DNA of 64,000 nt from JAAEPI01 sp965212145 (lineage in GTDB: Bacteria > Bacteroidota > Bacteroidia > Cytophagales > Cyclobacteriaceae): assembly GCA_965212145.1 (NCBI GenBank), contig CBDBUY010000001.1:285214-349213 (forward strand), in the 5' to 3' direction. The notes below the pieces were generated by a model, which was not told the DNA's origin, did no database searches, and saw only the letters and a program-made list of their open reading frames with translations. Shown one piece after another: positions 42,778 through 51,553 of this stretch. The position numbers were made by a program, and so were the translations under genes. Position 1 is the first letter of the stretch, and each line of letters starts with the position of its first letter.

Positions 42778-44076
42778 ATGAGAAAGATAGGAATAGTAAT
42801 AGCGGCATTTTTTATAGGGTTTTCGGGGCTAGCTCAGGAAATAGACGACATGTACTTCAATTCTTCTGACAGGAACAAGGCTCGAAAGGAAGCTAAGAAG
42901 AGACAATCGGCTGTGGAGTTTCAGAATCCGAATGATTACCAATTCAGTGAGGATTTCGATGCACATGAGACCATCGAAGAATACCAGGATGAGGCGGAGC
43001 AAAAAATGCTTCAATATCAGTCGCCATTTAATTCCACCAATGTTTTCTCCAATTACGATAAAAACGGAAATGAAAAGCCCTTGGAATTCAACTATCAGCA
43101 AGAGGCTTACGATCAAGGCTATGAAGATGGCCTCAGCGCTGCTCAATCTCCAATAATCAACAACTACTATGGCAACAATGTCCGTCCGAGTTGGAACGGA
43201 GGCATGGGATTCAACACCTTCTACGATCCTTGGTTCGGCTGGGGAAATAGCTGGAACTTATCATTAGGATGGGGTGCTGGATGGGGCGGAAACTGGGGAT
43301 TCTATGATCCGTGGTTTTATGACCCATTTTATGGCTGGAACCGTCCTTTCGCTTCTGTTGGCTGGGGGTGGAACAGACCTTGGAACTATGGTTGGAATAG
43401 AGGATGGGGATGGTATTGTCCAACTCCACTTTATGACTATGGAGGAAATTACATCGTTAGTAACACTCCTTCCAAAGAGATCAGAAGAACACAGAGAGGC
43501 CCAAGAGCCGGAATGGGATCGTCTTCTGCAACTTCGGGAGTAAGATCCTCATCAAGAGGAACCGCCAGTGTAGCGAATGACGACAGAGGCACATATTCTG
43601 CTCGATCAAGAAATTCTTACACCAGTAGAACCGACGGAGATGCTTCTAATCGGTCAAGATTTAGCCGAACTGAGGGGACCACTTCTAATAGAACATATAC
43701 AAGAAGAACCACCGATTCGCAGTTGTATCAGCGGAGAACACCTTCGTTATCAACACGCAATTCGGGATCAACAACCACGAATCGTAATTACGGAACTGTC
43801 CGACAGGGCACCAATTCCAATAGATCAAACTCGACATACACAAGACCTCAGACTTCAGGATCAAATCGAAGTATGAATCTGAATCGATCCAGTAATTCCA
43901 ATACGAATCGAAGCTCATATACCCCGTCTTCCGGCGGATCAAGCAGATCTTCAGCAACTCGAAGTTCAAGCCCAAGCCGATCTTCATCTACACGATCTAG
44001 TTCCTCAGGATCTTCCAGAAGTTCCGGAACCAGAAGTTCATCTAGCCGATCTTCATCTAAAAGAGGGAACAGGTAG
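42778..44076 (+). CDS. Exported low-complexity protein (W/G/N-rich core, S/R-rich tail)
   Basis: Protein of 432 aa that I do not recognise as a family. The start at 42778 is chosen because MRKIGIVIAAFFIGFSGLAQ is a clean signal peptide; an ATG at 42697 would add a charged leader over the proS promoter. Three compositional zones are seen: an acidic-charged part (residues about 20-115); a zone at about 115-215 very rich in Trp, Gly, Asn and Tyr (units such as FYDPWFGWGN and YGWNRGWGWY); and a tail from about 235 made mostly of Ser, Arg and Thr (units RSSS, TRSS), ending SSKRGNR. It may form an extended or condensed extracellular layer. It is followed 17 bp later by a FadL-type porin. Confidence 0.78.
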   Translation: MRKIGIVIAAFFIGFSGLAQEIDDMYFNSSDRNKARKEAKKRQSAVEFQNPNDYQFSEDFDAHETIEEYQDEAEQKMLQYQSPFNSTNVFSNYDKNGNEKPLEFNYQQEAYDQGYEDGLSAAQSPIINNYYGNNVRPSWNGGMGFNTFYDPWFGWGNSWNLSLGWGAGWGGNWGFYDPWFYDPFYGWNRPFASVGWGWNRPWNYGWNRGWGWYCPTPLYDYGGNYIVSNTPSKEIRRTQRGPRAGMGSSSATSGVRSSSRGTASVANDDRGTYSARSRNSYTSRTDGDASNRSRFSRTEGTTSNRTYTRRTTDSQLYQRRTPSLSTRNSGSTTTNRNYGTVRQGTNSNRSNSTYTRPQTSGSNRSMNLNRSSNSNTNRSSYTPSSGGSSRSSATRSSSPSRSSSTRSSSSGSSRSSGTRSSSSRSSSKRGNR

Positions 44077-44093
44077 TAGTCAAATCAGATTTT

Positions 44094-45695
44094 ATGAGAA
44101 ATATTAAGCTAATCCTCATTAGCCTTCTTGGGCTAGGTGCATTCAAAGCAAATGCACAATTCGGATATTATGAAGACGCGCTGCGATACAGTCAAACCAA
44201 CTCGTTGATCGGCAGTACCGCTCGCATGCAGGGTTTCGCTGGAGCACAGACGTCACTGGGAGGTGATTTGAGTTTGATAAATTCCAATCCCGCAGGGCTG
44301 GGCTTTTACAATCGAAGTAGTGCAGCAATCTCGCTGAGTATGGATTTCCAAAACTCAGATGATTCATTTGCGGGCTTGGTCACCCCTAATTTCAACAACC
44401 AATTTGGGATCAGAAATGCGGGAGTTGTAATGAACTACAACAAAGGCCGATTTACTGAGGAGAAATTTAAAGGCGGGTCTTTGGGAATCAGCTTCGCAAA
44501 AGTCAATGACTTCAATCGGGAGTATCGTTACGAGGGAGAAAGCGGAACCTCCATTGTGGATTTTTTCTTGGATGAAGCGTACTTGACATCCCCAAATGGT
44601 GCCGGAAATTTCCCAAGTGGATCATATGCCGAAGCGGCCTATAATCAGTTTTTGATCGATTTTGATGACACGTCCAATCCCAATGATTACACGGAATATG
44701 AGGACAACGGCGATCAGATCATTTCACCGATTAGTGATGCCAATTCCATCAATGGGTATACTTCACCATTTGGGGCTGGATTTTCAACCCCATACCAACA
44801 GCACAGCATTATCGAAACGGGCGGCCAGCATCAAGTCAACATTTCGTGGGGTGGAAACTACGACGACCGATTTTACTTTGGTGGAGGTGTTGGGTTCCAA
44901 ACACTCTACTTTAAGCGAAACAGAAACTTGCTGGAATCAGAATTCTTGTTGCCCGATGGCAGTCCTGATCCTTGGATCAACTCCATCGACTTTAGAGACG
45001 AAATTGTAGCACGAGGTGGTGGTGTGAATATGTCATTGGGAGCGATCGTTAGACCGATCGACATATTGACTGTTGGGATAAGTTATCAATCCCCAACATT
45101 CCTGACGATCAATGAGGAAAGTGACTTCTCCCTGGCGGCCAATTGGAACAATTACATCTATTATGATTCTTTAAACACGCAACAATTTTACAATCTTGAT
45201 GAGATAGATACCTACTTGCCTGAGTTTATCGTGGAAACGAAATACCGCATAAAAACTCCCTCGCGCTTGAATGCAGGAGCAACTGTATTTTTAGGTAAAT
45301 CCGGCTTTATTTCAGGAGATCTGGAATTTGTGGATTACGCTAACGCCGAATTGCAATCAAATGATTTTTCCCCATTGGGAGACAATCAGGAGATACTTAA
45401 TTACAAATCCGTGGTAAACTACCGAATGGGTGGAGAATACCGAATGGATAATTTGAGATTTCGGGCCGGGGTTGGCTTGAATCAGGATGCCACTGGCTTG
45501 GGGAATGACCGAACACATACCACCTTCGGAATTGGGTATATCTCTTCAGACTTCTTTTTGGATTTGGCTATTGTCAACACTAAGGCCAAACTTGTTAAGA
45601 GCATTTATCCGATTGACCCTAATTCAATTTATCCTCAGTCCACTTCTCAAATCAAAAACACCACGGTGACGATTTCAGCAGGATTTAATTTCTAG
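44094..45695 (+). CDS. OmpP1/FadL-family outer-membrane transport protein
   Basis: Outer-membrane beta-barrel of 533 aa related to FadL/TodX porins for hydrophobic compounds. The signal peptide ends FKANAQ near residue 22. The mature N-terminus keeps the hatch-like text YSQTNSLIGSTARMQGFAGAQTSLGGDLSLINSNPAGLGFYNRS read in parts. Later strands include GGGVGFQTLYFKRN and RAGVGLNQDATGLGNDRTHTTFGIGY, and the last strand ends TISAGFNF with terminal Phe. It follows the low-complexity exported protein gene by 17 bp and overlaps the convergent aroK gene by 11 bp. Confidence 0.9.
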   Translation: MRNIKLILISLLGLGAFKANAQFGYYEDALRYSQTNSLIGSTARMQGFAGAQTSLGGDLSLINSNPAGLGFYNRSSAAISLSMDFQNSDDSFAGLVTPNFNNQFGIRNAGVVMNYNKGRFTEEKFKGGSLGISFAKVNDFNREYRYEGESGTSIVDFFLDEAYLTSPNGAGNFPSGSYAEAAYNQFLIDFDDTSNPNDYTEYEDNGDQIISPISDANSINGYTSPFGAGFSTPYQQHSIIETGGQHQVNISWGGNYDDRFYFGGGVGFQTLYFKRNRNLLESEFLLPDGSPDPWINSIDFRDEIVARGGGVNMSLGAIVRPIDILTVGISYQSPTFLTINEESDFSLAANWNNYIYYDSLNTQQFYNLDEIDTYLPEFIVETKYRIKTPSRLNAGATVFLGKSGFISGDLEFVDYANAELQSNDFSPLGDNQEILNYKSVVNYRMGGEYRMDNLRFRAGVGLNQDATGLGNDRTHTTFGIGYISSDFFLDLAIVNTKAKLVKSIYPIDPNSIYPQSTSQIKNTTVTISAGFNF

Positions 45696-46197
45696 CATCA
45701 CTCGCTATGAAATTTTGGAGTTCGGAGAGGATTTCGCATGGATCTGTCGAACTGGACTCCAAACCTGCCTGAGAATAAATACTGATTCGTTTCTCGAAAA
45801 GCTCTCTTATTCTCAATTCCTGATCACCTTGAAGTAGCGGTCGGTGATCCTCCTCCCTCACTCTCTCTAAAATCACCTCTAAACCAGGATTAAGAAAAAG
45901 CGTCAATCCGCTTTCGTTCATCCATTGCATGTTGTCATGAAAACACGGAGCGCCTCCTCCGGTTGAGATGATGGATTTGGGGGTTGTTTGAGCGCGGAGC
46001 ACGTCACGTTCGATTTCGCGGAACTTATCCTCCCCATCTCCGGAGAAAATATCTGCAATGGACTTCCCTTCCTGCTCTTCGATTAATTCGTCCAAATCAA
46101 CGAATTTATAGCCGATCTCTTTGGCCAGAAATTTCCCAAAAGTGCTTTTCCCTGCACCGGGCATCCCTATCAGAAATATGCGATCCGGATATGTCAC
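45685..46197 (-). CDS. aroK: Shikimate kinase
   Basis: ATP-dependent kinase of the shikimate pathway for aromatic amino acids, 170 aa with the chosen start. Walker A GMPGAGKST is near residue 10. DLDELIEEQEGKSIADIF, ISTGGGAPCF and the adenine-lid Arg in EEDHRPLLQG follow. The GTG at 46197 is taken as start because it overlaps the upstream stop as GTGA, gives the normal family length and begins right before the first strand. A longer frame from 46248 would overlap the preceding gene by 55 bp. Its 3' end overlaps the FadL-type gene. Confidence 0.93.
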   Translation of the reverse strand: MTYPDRIFLIGMPGAGKSTFGKFLAKEIGYKFVDLDELIEEQEGKSIADIFSGDGEDKFREIERDVLRAQTTPKSIISTGGGAPCFHDNMQWMNESGLTLFLNPGLEVILERVREEDHRPLLQGDQELRIRELFEKRISIYSQAGLESSSTDPCEILSELQNFIASDARN

Positions 46198-47281
46198 CTG
46201 ACCAGGTTTCGAACCTCCGCGCTGTTGGGTACAGAATTGAAATGCCACTTACCAGTGACCACTCCATCCTTCAGGGTCATAATTCCTGGATTCGATCTGA
46301 TCATGGCCTTGAGCACGGTAGCATCAGCAAAAAATACTGGGAATCCAAGTTGATTCTCATGTCTGAAGGTTTCGAATTCCTCATAATTAGAGGACGTCAG
46401 AATCCAGGTCTCAGCTCCGGAGACTTTGGCTAGTTCCTTCATCTCATCCAAGGCTTTGGTCTTTGCTTTCTGGACATCATGAAATATGAACAAAAGCTTT
46501 CCACCTGTCAGCACCTCCTCGGTAAACTCACCATCGTCGTTCCAAATCCCGAAATCTGTGATTTTTGGTGTGGCTTTACCCTCGTTCAAAACGATAGCTT
46601 CTTTTAACTCAAATCCCGGCTCAGATGGATATTGCTCAAATCGGAATTCCTCACCGTCTTTTTCCATGACATACTCATACTCAGCCCGCTCCTGAGGCTC
46701 CATGAGTTCACGGATATCGTTACCCACCTTGTAGCTTCTGAAATCTATAAAAGGCAGATACCAGATGGCCATTAAAGCTATCCCGGCACAAACCAAGGTT
46801 GCCACGATCATGGTGATATTCTGAATCTTGTCAGATAAGTATTCTTGATATTTATGAAAGTTGAAGAAGATCACGAAAATCAATACGACCAAAATGACAT
46901 CCTTATAAAAACTCTGCCAGGGTGTCAACTTGATCGCATCCCCGAAGCATCCACAATCTGTTACCTTGTTAAAATAGGCCGAGTAAAAAGTCAAGCCAGT
47001 GAAAAATAGAATGAGGACGATAAGAGTCACCGAGGTAATCGGCATGCGGTGATTGATGATCAGGGCGATTCCAAAACGACCTCCAAAACACTCAAGAAAA
47101 CAGCCAAAAACAAGGCGGCTGGCACAAATGACTCAAAAAATGGGGCAAAGTCCTGGGCGAAAACCTGGAAGTATTCTTCCAGCTTTATGGCCGTTCCTGC
47201 AGGGTCATTCAATTTTATCAGACCTGAAAAAATAAACAGTCCAGCTACCGCAAATCGGGCAAATTCTCTCAATATTTTCAT
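46194..47281 (-). pseudogene. BT_3928-type DoxX/thioredoxin-like membrane protein, split by a one-base frameshift
   Basis: Two adjacent frames together make one protein. The 5' part (47281-47060, 73 aa) carries the DoxX-like start FAVAGLFIFSGLIKLNDPAGTA and then runs into ESP-stop. The 3' part (from 47066 to 46194) continues as ALIINHRMPITS with four more helices, the conserved CGCFGDAIKLTPWQSFYKD, and a thioredoxin-like domain (LLFIFHDVQKAK, then the segment ending LGFPVFFADATVLKA). Adding one G to the GG near 47071-47072 restores VVLGIALII and a protein of about 362 aa, the usual length of the family. It overlaps DUF1599 upstream (ATGA) and aroK downstream (GTGA). It may be a real mutation or a sequencing error; an ATG at 47045 would still give a 283-aa fragment. 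Confidence 0.85.
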
Positions 47282-47826
47282 TTTGTCTCTTCGTTTAAAA
47301 GGATCATCGCGAAAACTGCGTAATTGATCATGTCCTGATAATTAGCATCCACACCTTCTGAAATTAACGTGGAGCCTGAATTGTCTTCAATTTGCTTCAC
47401 CCGAAGCAATTTCATCAGAATAATGTCGGTGATCGAACTGACTCGCATCTGTCGCCACGCCTCGTCATAATCGTGATTTTTATTGACCAAAAGTCCTATG
47501 GTTTCTTCCACTACCTCCTCATACAGTGGAGCCAATACAGGATACTTGACCTCCATGCCCTCATCCTTTCCCAACTTCATCTGAATCAACGCGATGATGC
47601 AGTAGTTGATGATGCCGATGAATTCCGACGGAATGTCGTCGCTGACCTTTGACTCCCCTTTTTCCTGAATGGAACGAATGCGCTGTGCTTTGATATAAAT
47701 CTGATCGGTGATGGACGGCAACCTCAGAATCCGCCAGGCAGTCCCATAGTCTTTGGTCTTCTTCTCGAAGATGTCCCGGCATTTTCCGATGACTTCTCGA
47801 TACTGCTCAGCGGTAAGTTCGTTCAT
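47278..47826 (-). CDS. DUF1599 protein
   Basis: Cytoplasmic all-helical protein of 182 aa, DUF1599. The domain appears twice: about residues 5-95 (FEKKTKDYGTAWRILRLPSITDQIYIKAQRI) and 100-180 (VNKNHDYDEAWRQMRVSSITDIILMKLLRV). The repeated DYxxAWRxxRxxSITD motif is the family signature and resembles nucleotide pyrophosphohydrolase-like helices, but no function is proven. ATG at 47826 is preferred to a TTG at 47847 because a TAGTTTTG promoter element lies at 47858-47865. It precedes the BT_3928-type gene with a 4-bp overlap and is divergent from folP. Confidence 0.9.
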   Translation of the reverse strand: MNELTAEQYREVIGKCRDIFEKKTKDYGTAWRILRLPSITDQIYIKAQRIRSIQEKGESKVSDDIPSEFIGIINYCIIALIQMKLGKDEGMEVKYPVLAPLYEEVVEETIGLLVNKNHDYDEAWRQMRVSSITDIILMKLLRVKQIEDNSGSTLISEGVDANYQDMINYAVFAMILLNEETK

Positions 47827-47857
47827 AAATGCAATCTTTGTTCTCAATCAGCGGCAG

Positions 47858-47865
47858 CAAAACTA
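47858..47865 (-). promoter_or_regulatory. -7 promoter element of the DUF1599 operon
   Basis: On the minus strand TAGTTTTG fits TAnnTTTG, 31 bases before the ATG at 47826. It lies only 6 bases from the folP start on the other strand. Confidence 0.5.
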
Positions 47866-47871
47866 CCAATT

Positions 47872-48717
47872 TTGAAAAGGAATAAAACGCTCAATTTTAA
47901 CGGGAAGCTCATGACATTGGATCAACCAAAAGTCATGGGCATCATCAATACTACTCCTGACTCATTCTATGCAGGAAGTAGACGAAATTCTTTCAAGGAA
48001 GTTCTGGAAACGGCCGAGAGCATGCTTAACGATGGAGCGGACTTCCTGGATTTGGGCGCTTATTCTTCACGGCCAAACGCAAAAGACATTTCCCCACAGG
48101 AGGAGATAGATCGCGTGGTGCCATTCATTTCTAAAATCAAAGAGGCATTTCCTGAATGCTTGATCTCCATTGATACGTTTCGATCCGAGGTAGCCGAGCA
48201 AGCACTCGAAGCTGGAGCCGACATGGTCAACGATATTTCCGGAGGACATTTGGATCAGAAGATGATCGAATTGGTCGGAAAGCGAAAGGTCCCGTATGTC
48301 GCTATGCATATGCGGGGCACTCCCCAGACCATGCAGCAAATGACCGATTATGACGATTTACTCGCTGAGGTGACTAAATACTTCGCTCAGGTTAGGGAAA
48401 AAACATTGGCTGCCGGCATTCATGACCTGATCATTGACCCGGGATTTGGCTTTGCCAAGACATTGGAACAGAATTATGACCTTCTAAATCATCTGTCTTT
48501 CCTGCACGCACTGGAATGTCCTATATTGGTGGGAGTGTCTCGTAAGTCCATGGTTTACCGTCTTTTGGACACAGATCCTGAAAATGCTTTGGTGGGGACG
48601 GTCGCGTTGAATGCCGTAGCTTTGTTGAAGGGTGCGGACATCTTGCGGGTGCACGACGTAAAAGAAGCCGTGCAGGTAACAAAATTGATAGGTCAACTGA
48701 ATGATTCTGGGGTTTAA
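47872..48717 (+). CDS. folP: Dihydropteroate synthase
   Basis: Condenses 4-aminobenzoate with the pterin pyrophosphate in folate synthesis, the target of sulfonamides; 281 aa TIM barrel. Motifs: VMGIINTTPDSFYAGS near residues 21-36, LDLGAYSSRPNA, ISIDTFRSEVAEQAL, VNDISGG, AMHMRGTPQTMQ, IIDPGFGFAKTLEQNY, GVSRKSMVYRL, and a final LRVHDV. The start is TTG at 47872; an ATG at 47911 would remove the first strand (TLNFNGKLMTLD). The cdaA gene starts 17 bases before its stop, an arrangement common in the phylum. Confidence 0.96.
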   Translation: MKRNKTLNFNGKLMTLDQPKVMGIINTTPDSFYAGSRRNSFKEVLETAESMLNDGADFLDLGAYSSRPNAKDISPQEEIDRVVPFISKIKEAFPECLISIDTFRSEVAEQALEAGADMVNDISGGHLDQKMIELVGKRKVPYVAMHMRGTPQTMQQMTDYDDLLAEVTKYFAQVREKTLAAGIHDLIIDPGFGFAKTLEQNYDLLNHLSFLHALECPILVGVSRKSMVYRLLDTDPENALVGTVALNAVALLKGADILRVHDVKEAVQVTKLIGQLNDSGV

Positions 48718-49552
48718 AATAGGGTTTTTAGAAATTGACTGGGTGGATATGATCGATATCCTCCTCGTGACCCTTTTGCTTTCTCAGGTCTACAAATTGA
48801 TGAAAGGCAGCATGGCCATTCGGGTCTTCTTCGGCTTCCTTTCGCTATATCTCATTTACCTCGTCGTACGTGCTGCGGAGATGGAACTTCTGAGTAGCAT
48901 TCTTGGGCAATTCATGGGCGTTGGAGTGATCGCCGTGATCATTCTGTTCCAGCAGGAAATCCGAAAATTTCTTTTACTCGTGGGACGAACAACCTCCTTT
49001 CAGGAAGGCCAATTCATGAAAAACGTTCGCTCCATCCTGAATGCCGCCAAGACGGAACAATTTGATGCTGCACCTATCGTGGATGCGGCGAAAGCACTGA
49101 GTGCCTCCAGTACCGGTGCGCTGATGGTCATCTCCAAAAGCAGTGAATTGAAGTTCTACGTGGAGTCCGGCGATCGAATGGATTCTGTGATCTCCAAAAG
49201 ACTGCTCATCTCCATATTCAACAAATACAGTCCATTGCACGATGGTGCCGTAATTATCTATGGTGGAAAAATATTGGCCTCAAGGTGCATTCTGCCAGTT
49301 TCGGATAAAGAGGACATCCCTGCACATTTTGGACTAAGACATAGGGCGGCCCTGGGCATGAGCGAGGTAACTGATACGCTTATGGTGGTCGTCTCTGAGG
49401 AAACCGGACAGATCAGCACCGCTCAAAATGGCGAAATGTCCGAGAACCTCTCCCCTCAGGAACTCAGAAACACCATCAATGACTACCTGAAAGACGAAAC
49501 CTCCTCCAGAGAATCAATCGGGAAGATTTTTCGGCGAAGAGCAGCGGTTTGA
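48701..49552 (+). CDS. cdaA: Diadenylate cyclase CdaA
   Basis: Membrane-bound c-di-AMP synthase of 283 aa. Three hydrophobic helices lie in residues about 15-90. The DAC domain (about 95-245) has the catalytic DGA in PLHDGAVIIYGG and the RHR in FGLRHRAALGMSE. C-di-AMP controls potassium and osmotic balance and cell-wall homeostasis. The regulator CdaR is not next to it, but glmS, its usual partner in Firmicutes, is elsewhere in this window (20.4 kb), not linked. It overlaps folP by 17 bp and is the last gene before a repeat-filled region. Confidence 0.96.
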   Translation: MILGFKIGFLEIDWVDMIDILLVTLLLSQVYKLMKGSMAIRVFFGFLSLYLIYLVVRAAEMELLSSILGQFMGVGVIAVIILFQQEIRKFLLLVGRTTSFQEGQFMKNVRSILNAAKTEQFDAAPIVDAAKALSASSTGALMVISKSSELKFYVESGDRMDSVISKRLLISIFNKYSPLHDGAVIIYGGKILASRCILPVSDKEDIPAHFGLRHRAALGMSEVTDTLMVVVSEETGQISTAQNGEMSENLSPQELRNTINDYLKDETSSRESIGKIFRRRAAV

Positions 49553-49620
49553 AATTGGTCTTTTGAGAGTTGATGCCTTAGTTATGTTGGTTAAGAATAA
49601 CGCCCGTTGAAAATACGAAC

Positions 49621-50103
49621 ATGATTTTCAATGAACCCATTGTCCTAGAGCCGGACAGGCTCATACTTTTACTCATACCCTTCCACCATACGCTTAATCC
49701 CTCGTGAATCTTTGATTTCACGGGCGAAAAGTATGCAAAAGCCCTTGCCTGAGTTAACCCTATCCACCCTCAACCGCCACACACCCGGGAACACAGGCTA
49801 GCCAGCCCGCTGATCGTTTTTCACAATGGCCTTGACGGCCAATAACATCCATTAAAGTTCTACCCAATCGCGCAAGGCGCGAACAATGGCCTTATGAAAA
49901 GGGCGTGAAGAAAAGCCTGAAATGAAGCCTGCAAAACTACGGCATATGGTAGGAGGTGCGCTGGCCGATTGCCGGAGTTCAGGCGAAATGAAGGATTCTT
50001 AGCCTTTTTCATACAACCCTGCCTGCCGGCAGGCAGGCTTGATTTTTTCGTCCTTTTGCATCAAAGCAAAAGGACAGCCACTCCGGCTCAAGGAGAACGC
50101 CAC
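49621..50103. repeat. Hairpin-rich tandem repeat, copy A
   Basis: First of three related intergenic units. It matches copy B over its first roughly 270 bases and last roughly 60 bases, with an offset of 483 bases. Conserved stems: GAGCC/GGCTC near 49650, TGGCC/GGCCA near 49827, TCGCGC/GCGCGA at 49868-49882, and a perfect 10-bp stem GTCCTTTTGC/GCAAAAGGAC at 50050-50075. Its middle (about 49890-50040) differs from B and C and holds a 20-bp palindrome. No gene is supported inside it. Confidence 0.85.
50018..50037. repeat. 20-bp perfect palindrome inside repeat copy A
   Basis: CCTGCCTGCCGGCAGGCAGG is a fully self-complementary 20-mer, GC-rich in an otherwise moderate-GC region. It resembles REP-like or dispersed palindromic elements. 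Copies B and C lack it. Confidence 0.7.
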
Positions 50104-50575
50104 ATAATTTTCAATGAACCCATTGTCCTAGAGCCGGACTGGCTCATACTTTTACTCATACCCTTCCACCATACGCTTAATCCCTCGTGAATCTTCGATT
50201 TCACGGGCGAAAAGTATGCAAAAGCCCTTGCCTGAGTTAACCCTGTCCACCCACAACCGCCACACGACCGGGAACACAGGCTGGCCAGCCCGCTGATCAT
50301 TTTTCCCAATGGCCTTGACGGCCAATAAGATCCATTGAAGTTTTGCTCAATCGCGCAAAGCGCGAGAGAATGGCCTGTTTGGGAATGGCGATCAGGAAGT
50401 GAAGAGTGGAAGCGGCCAAAATACTCAACTGTCTGAGGCGACCAGAGGTAGACGAGTTTTGAGGATTTAGCTTCCATGATGAACTTCCCGCCATTGACAA
50501 ACCAGCCTTGATTTTTTCGTCCTTTTGCATCAAGGCAAAAGGACAGCCTCTCCAGCTCAAGGAAAACACAGACAA
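50104..50575. repeat. Hairpin-rich tandem repeat, copy B
   Basis: It begins directly where copy A ends. It shares with A the left part (GAGCC/GGCTC stem, TCGCGC/GCGCGA stem near 50350) and the final GTCCTTTTGC/GCAAAAGGAC stem (50519-50544). Its right part, about 50371-50565, is nearly identical to copy C (50962-51158), so B looks like a link between A and C. Long open frames here are side effects of the repeat. Confidence 0.85.
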
Positions 50576-50864
50576 ACGAACCAAAACAAGCGAAATGACA
50601 AGAGTTGCTGTCTTCGTTAAGTTGGTTTTGGACAGGGCTTGGGAGCAAAGAGAGAGGAGGATAAGCGATATGGGTATGAAGGATTTCATTCTAGTCTATC
50701 CCAAAACCTCAATCGCCGGGCGGCTCCTTCATTTATTCGTACACGCAACCATACCGCACAGCCCCTTATGAACCTTCGGTTTCTTTTCCTTAGATGAAAA
50801 GAAACGAAGCAAAGAAAAATCAAGCCAGCATAATCACCTATCAGCCGCACATGGCCTGTACACG

Positions 50865-51162
50865 CCCGGGTATGCTGGCCTCCAGCCGCACCGGTCATTT
50901 TTCCCAATGGACGGCCATAACATCCATTAAAGTTCTGCCCAATCGCGCAAGGCGCGAACAATGGCCTGTTTGGGAATGGCGATCAGGAAGTGAAGAGTGG
51001 AAGCGGCTAAAATACTCAGCTGTCGGAGGCGACCAAAGGGAGACGAGTTTTGAGGATTTTAGCTTCCATGATGAACTTCCCGCCATTGACAAACCAGCCT
51101 TGATTTTTTCGTCCTTTTGCATCAAGGCAAAAGGACAGCCTCTCCGGCTCAAGGAGAATGCA
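50865..51162. repeat. Hairpin-rich repeat, copy C (left part diverged)
   Basis: Matches copy B from about 50894 on, with near identity from 50962 to 51158, including the TCGCGC/GCGCGA stem and the GTCCTTTTGC/GCAAAAGGAC stem at 51111-51136. The left end is diverged and cannot be placed exactly. The stretch between B and C (50576-50864) contains no gene that I can support. Confidence 0.8.
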
Positions 51163-51178
51163 GTCATAAATGGGTATT

Positions 51179-51553
51179 TCAATCTGGTAGATACCTACCC
51201 TGCTTTCTCCAAAGCTCAAAATGGTCATCATTATCTACATCATACGTGATGATGATGGTTTTATTTAATAGATAAAAGTCTTTCTCAATTAGCTCTTCAG
51301 GCTTATTCGAAACTTTAATTCTTAGCTCATGTTCTCCGACTGATACGTTTTCTTAAACCACCTTTCTTCCGAAATAAACTCCAGATTTCAATTCACCCTC
51401 ATAAACCAATTCTGAATCCCAATATATCTCTATTGGAGTGACATTAGGAGATATTGAATTCAAATGAACAATTAAGTCTTTCTTTCTCAAAAGAAAGAGA
51501 GTCACAAAAACAATCAACAATAAAAGACTTACATAAAATATAATTTTCCTCAT
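51179..51553 (-). pseudogene. Small membrane-anchored protein gene interrupted by an in-frame stop
   Basis: A 66-aa frame starting at 51553 has a clear N-terminal membrane anchor (FYVSLLLLIVFVTLFLL) and a beta-rich segment ending YFGRKVV, then TAA at 51355-51353. The same frame continues without a break for 57 further codons (ENVSVGEHELRIKVSNKPEE, later IIITYDVDNDDHFELW) to TGA at 51181-51179. The continuation reads as real protein of the same style, so a codon such as CAA or GAA has probably become TAA. The intact product would be 124 aa, an unrecognised anchored beta-sandwich-like protein. It sits directly beside repeat copy C. Confidence 0.7.

Noticed and set aside
43274..43876. Frames of 89 and 99 codons inside the low-complexity exported protein gene
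   Set aside because: Shadow frames created by the repetitive codons of the real gene; no features of their own.
46198..46248. Longer N-terminus for shikimate kinase
   Set aside because: It would overlap the upstream gene by 55 bp, while the GTG at 46197 gives a GTGA overlap and normal length.
47060..47085. Programmed -1 frameshift site in the BT_3928-type gene
   Set aside because: The sequence around the junction (GTT TTG GAA) does not form a canonical X XXY YYZ slippery heptamer, and no downstream pseudoknot was recognised; an indel is simpler.
49621..51162. Possible CRISPR array
   Set aside because: Units are about 480 bp, not 24-40 bp repeats with unique spacers, and no cas gene is in the window.
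50088..51249. Several open frames of 66-186 codons on both strands within the repeat array
   Set aside because: They recur because the DNA repeat recurs, lack start context and signal features, and run through hairpin stems. The peptides share text only because the repeat copies do.
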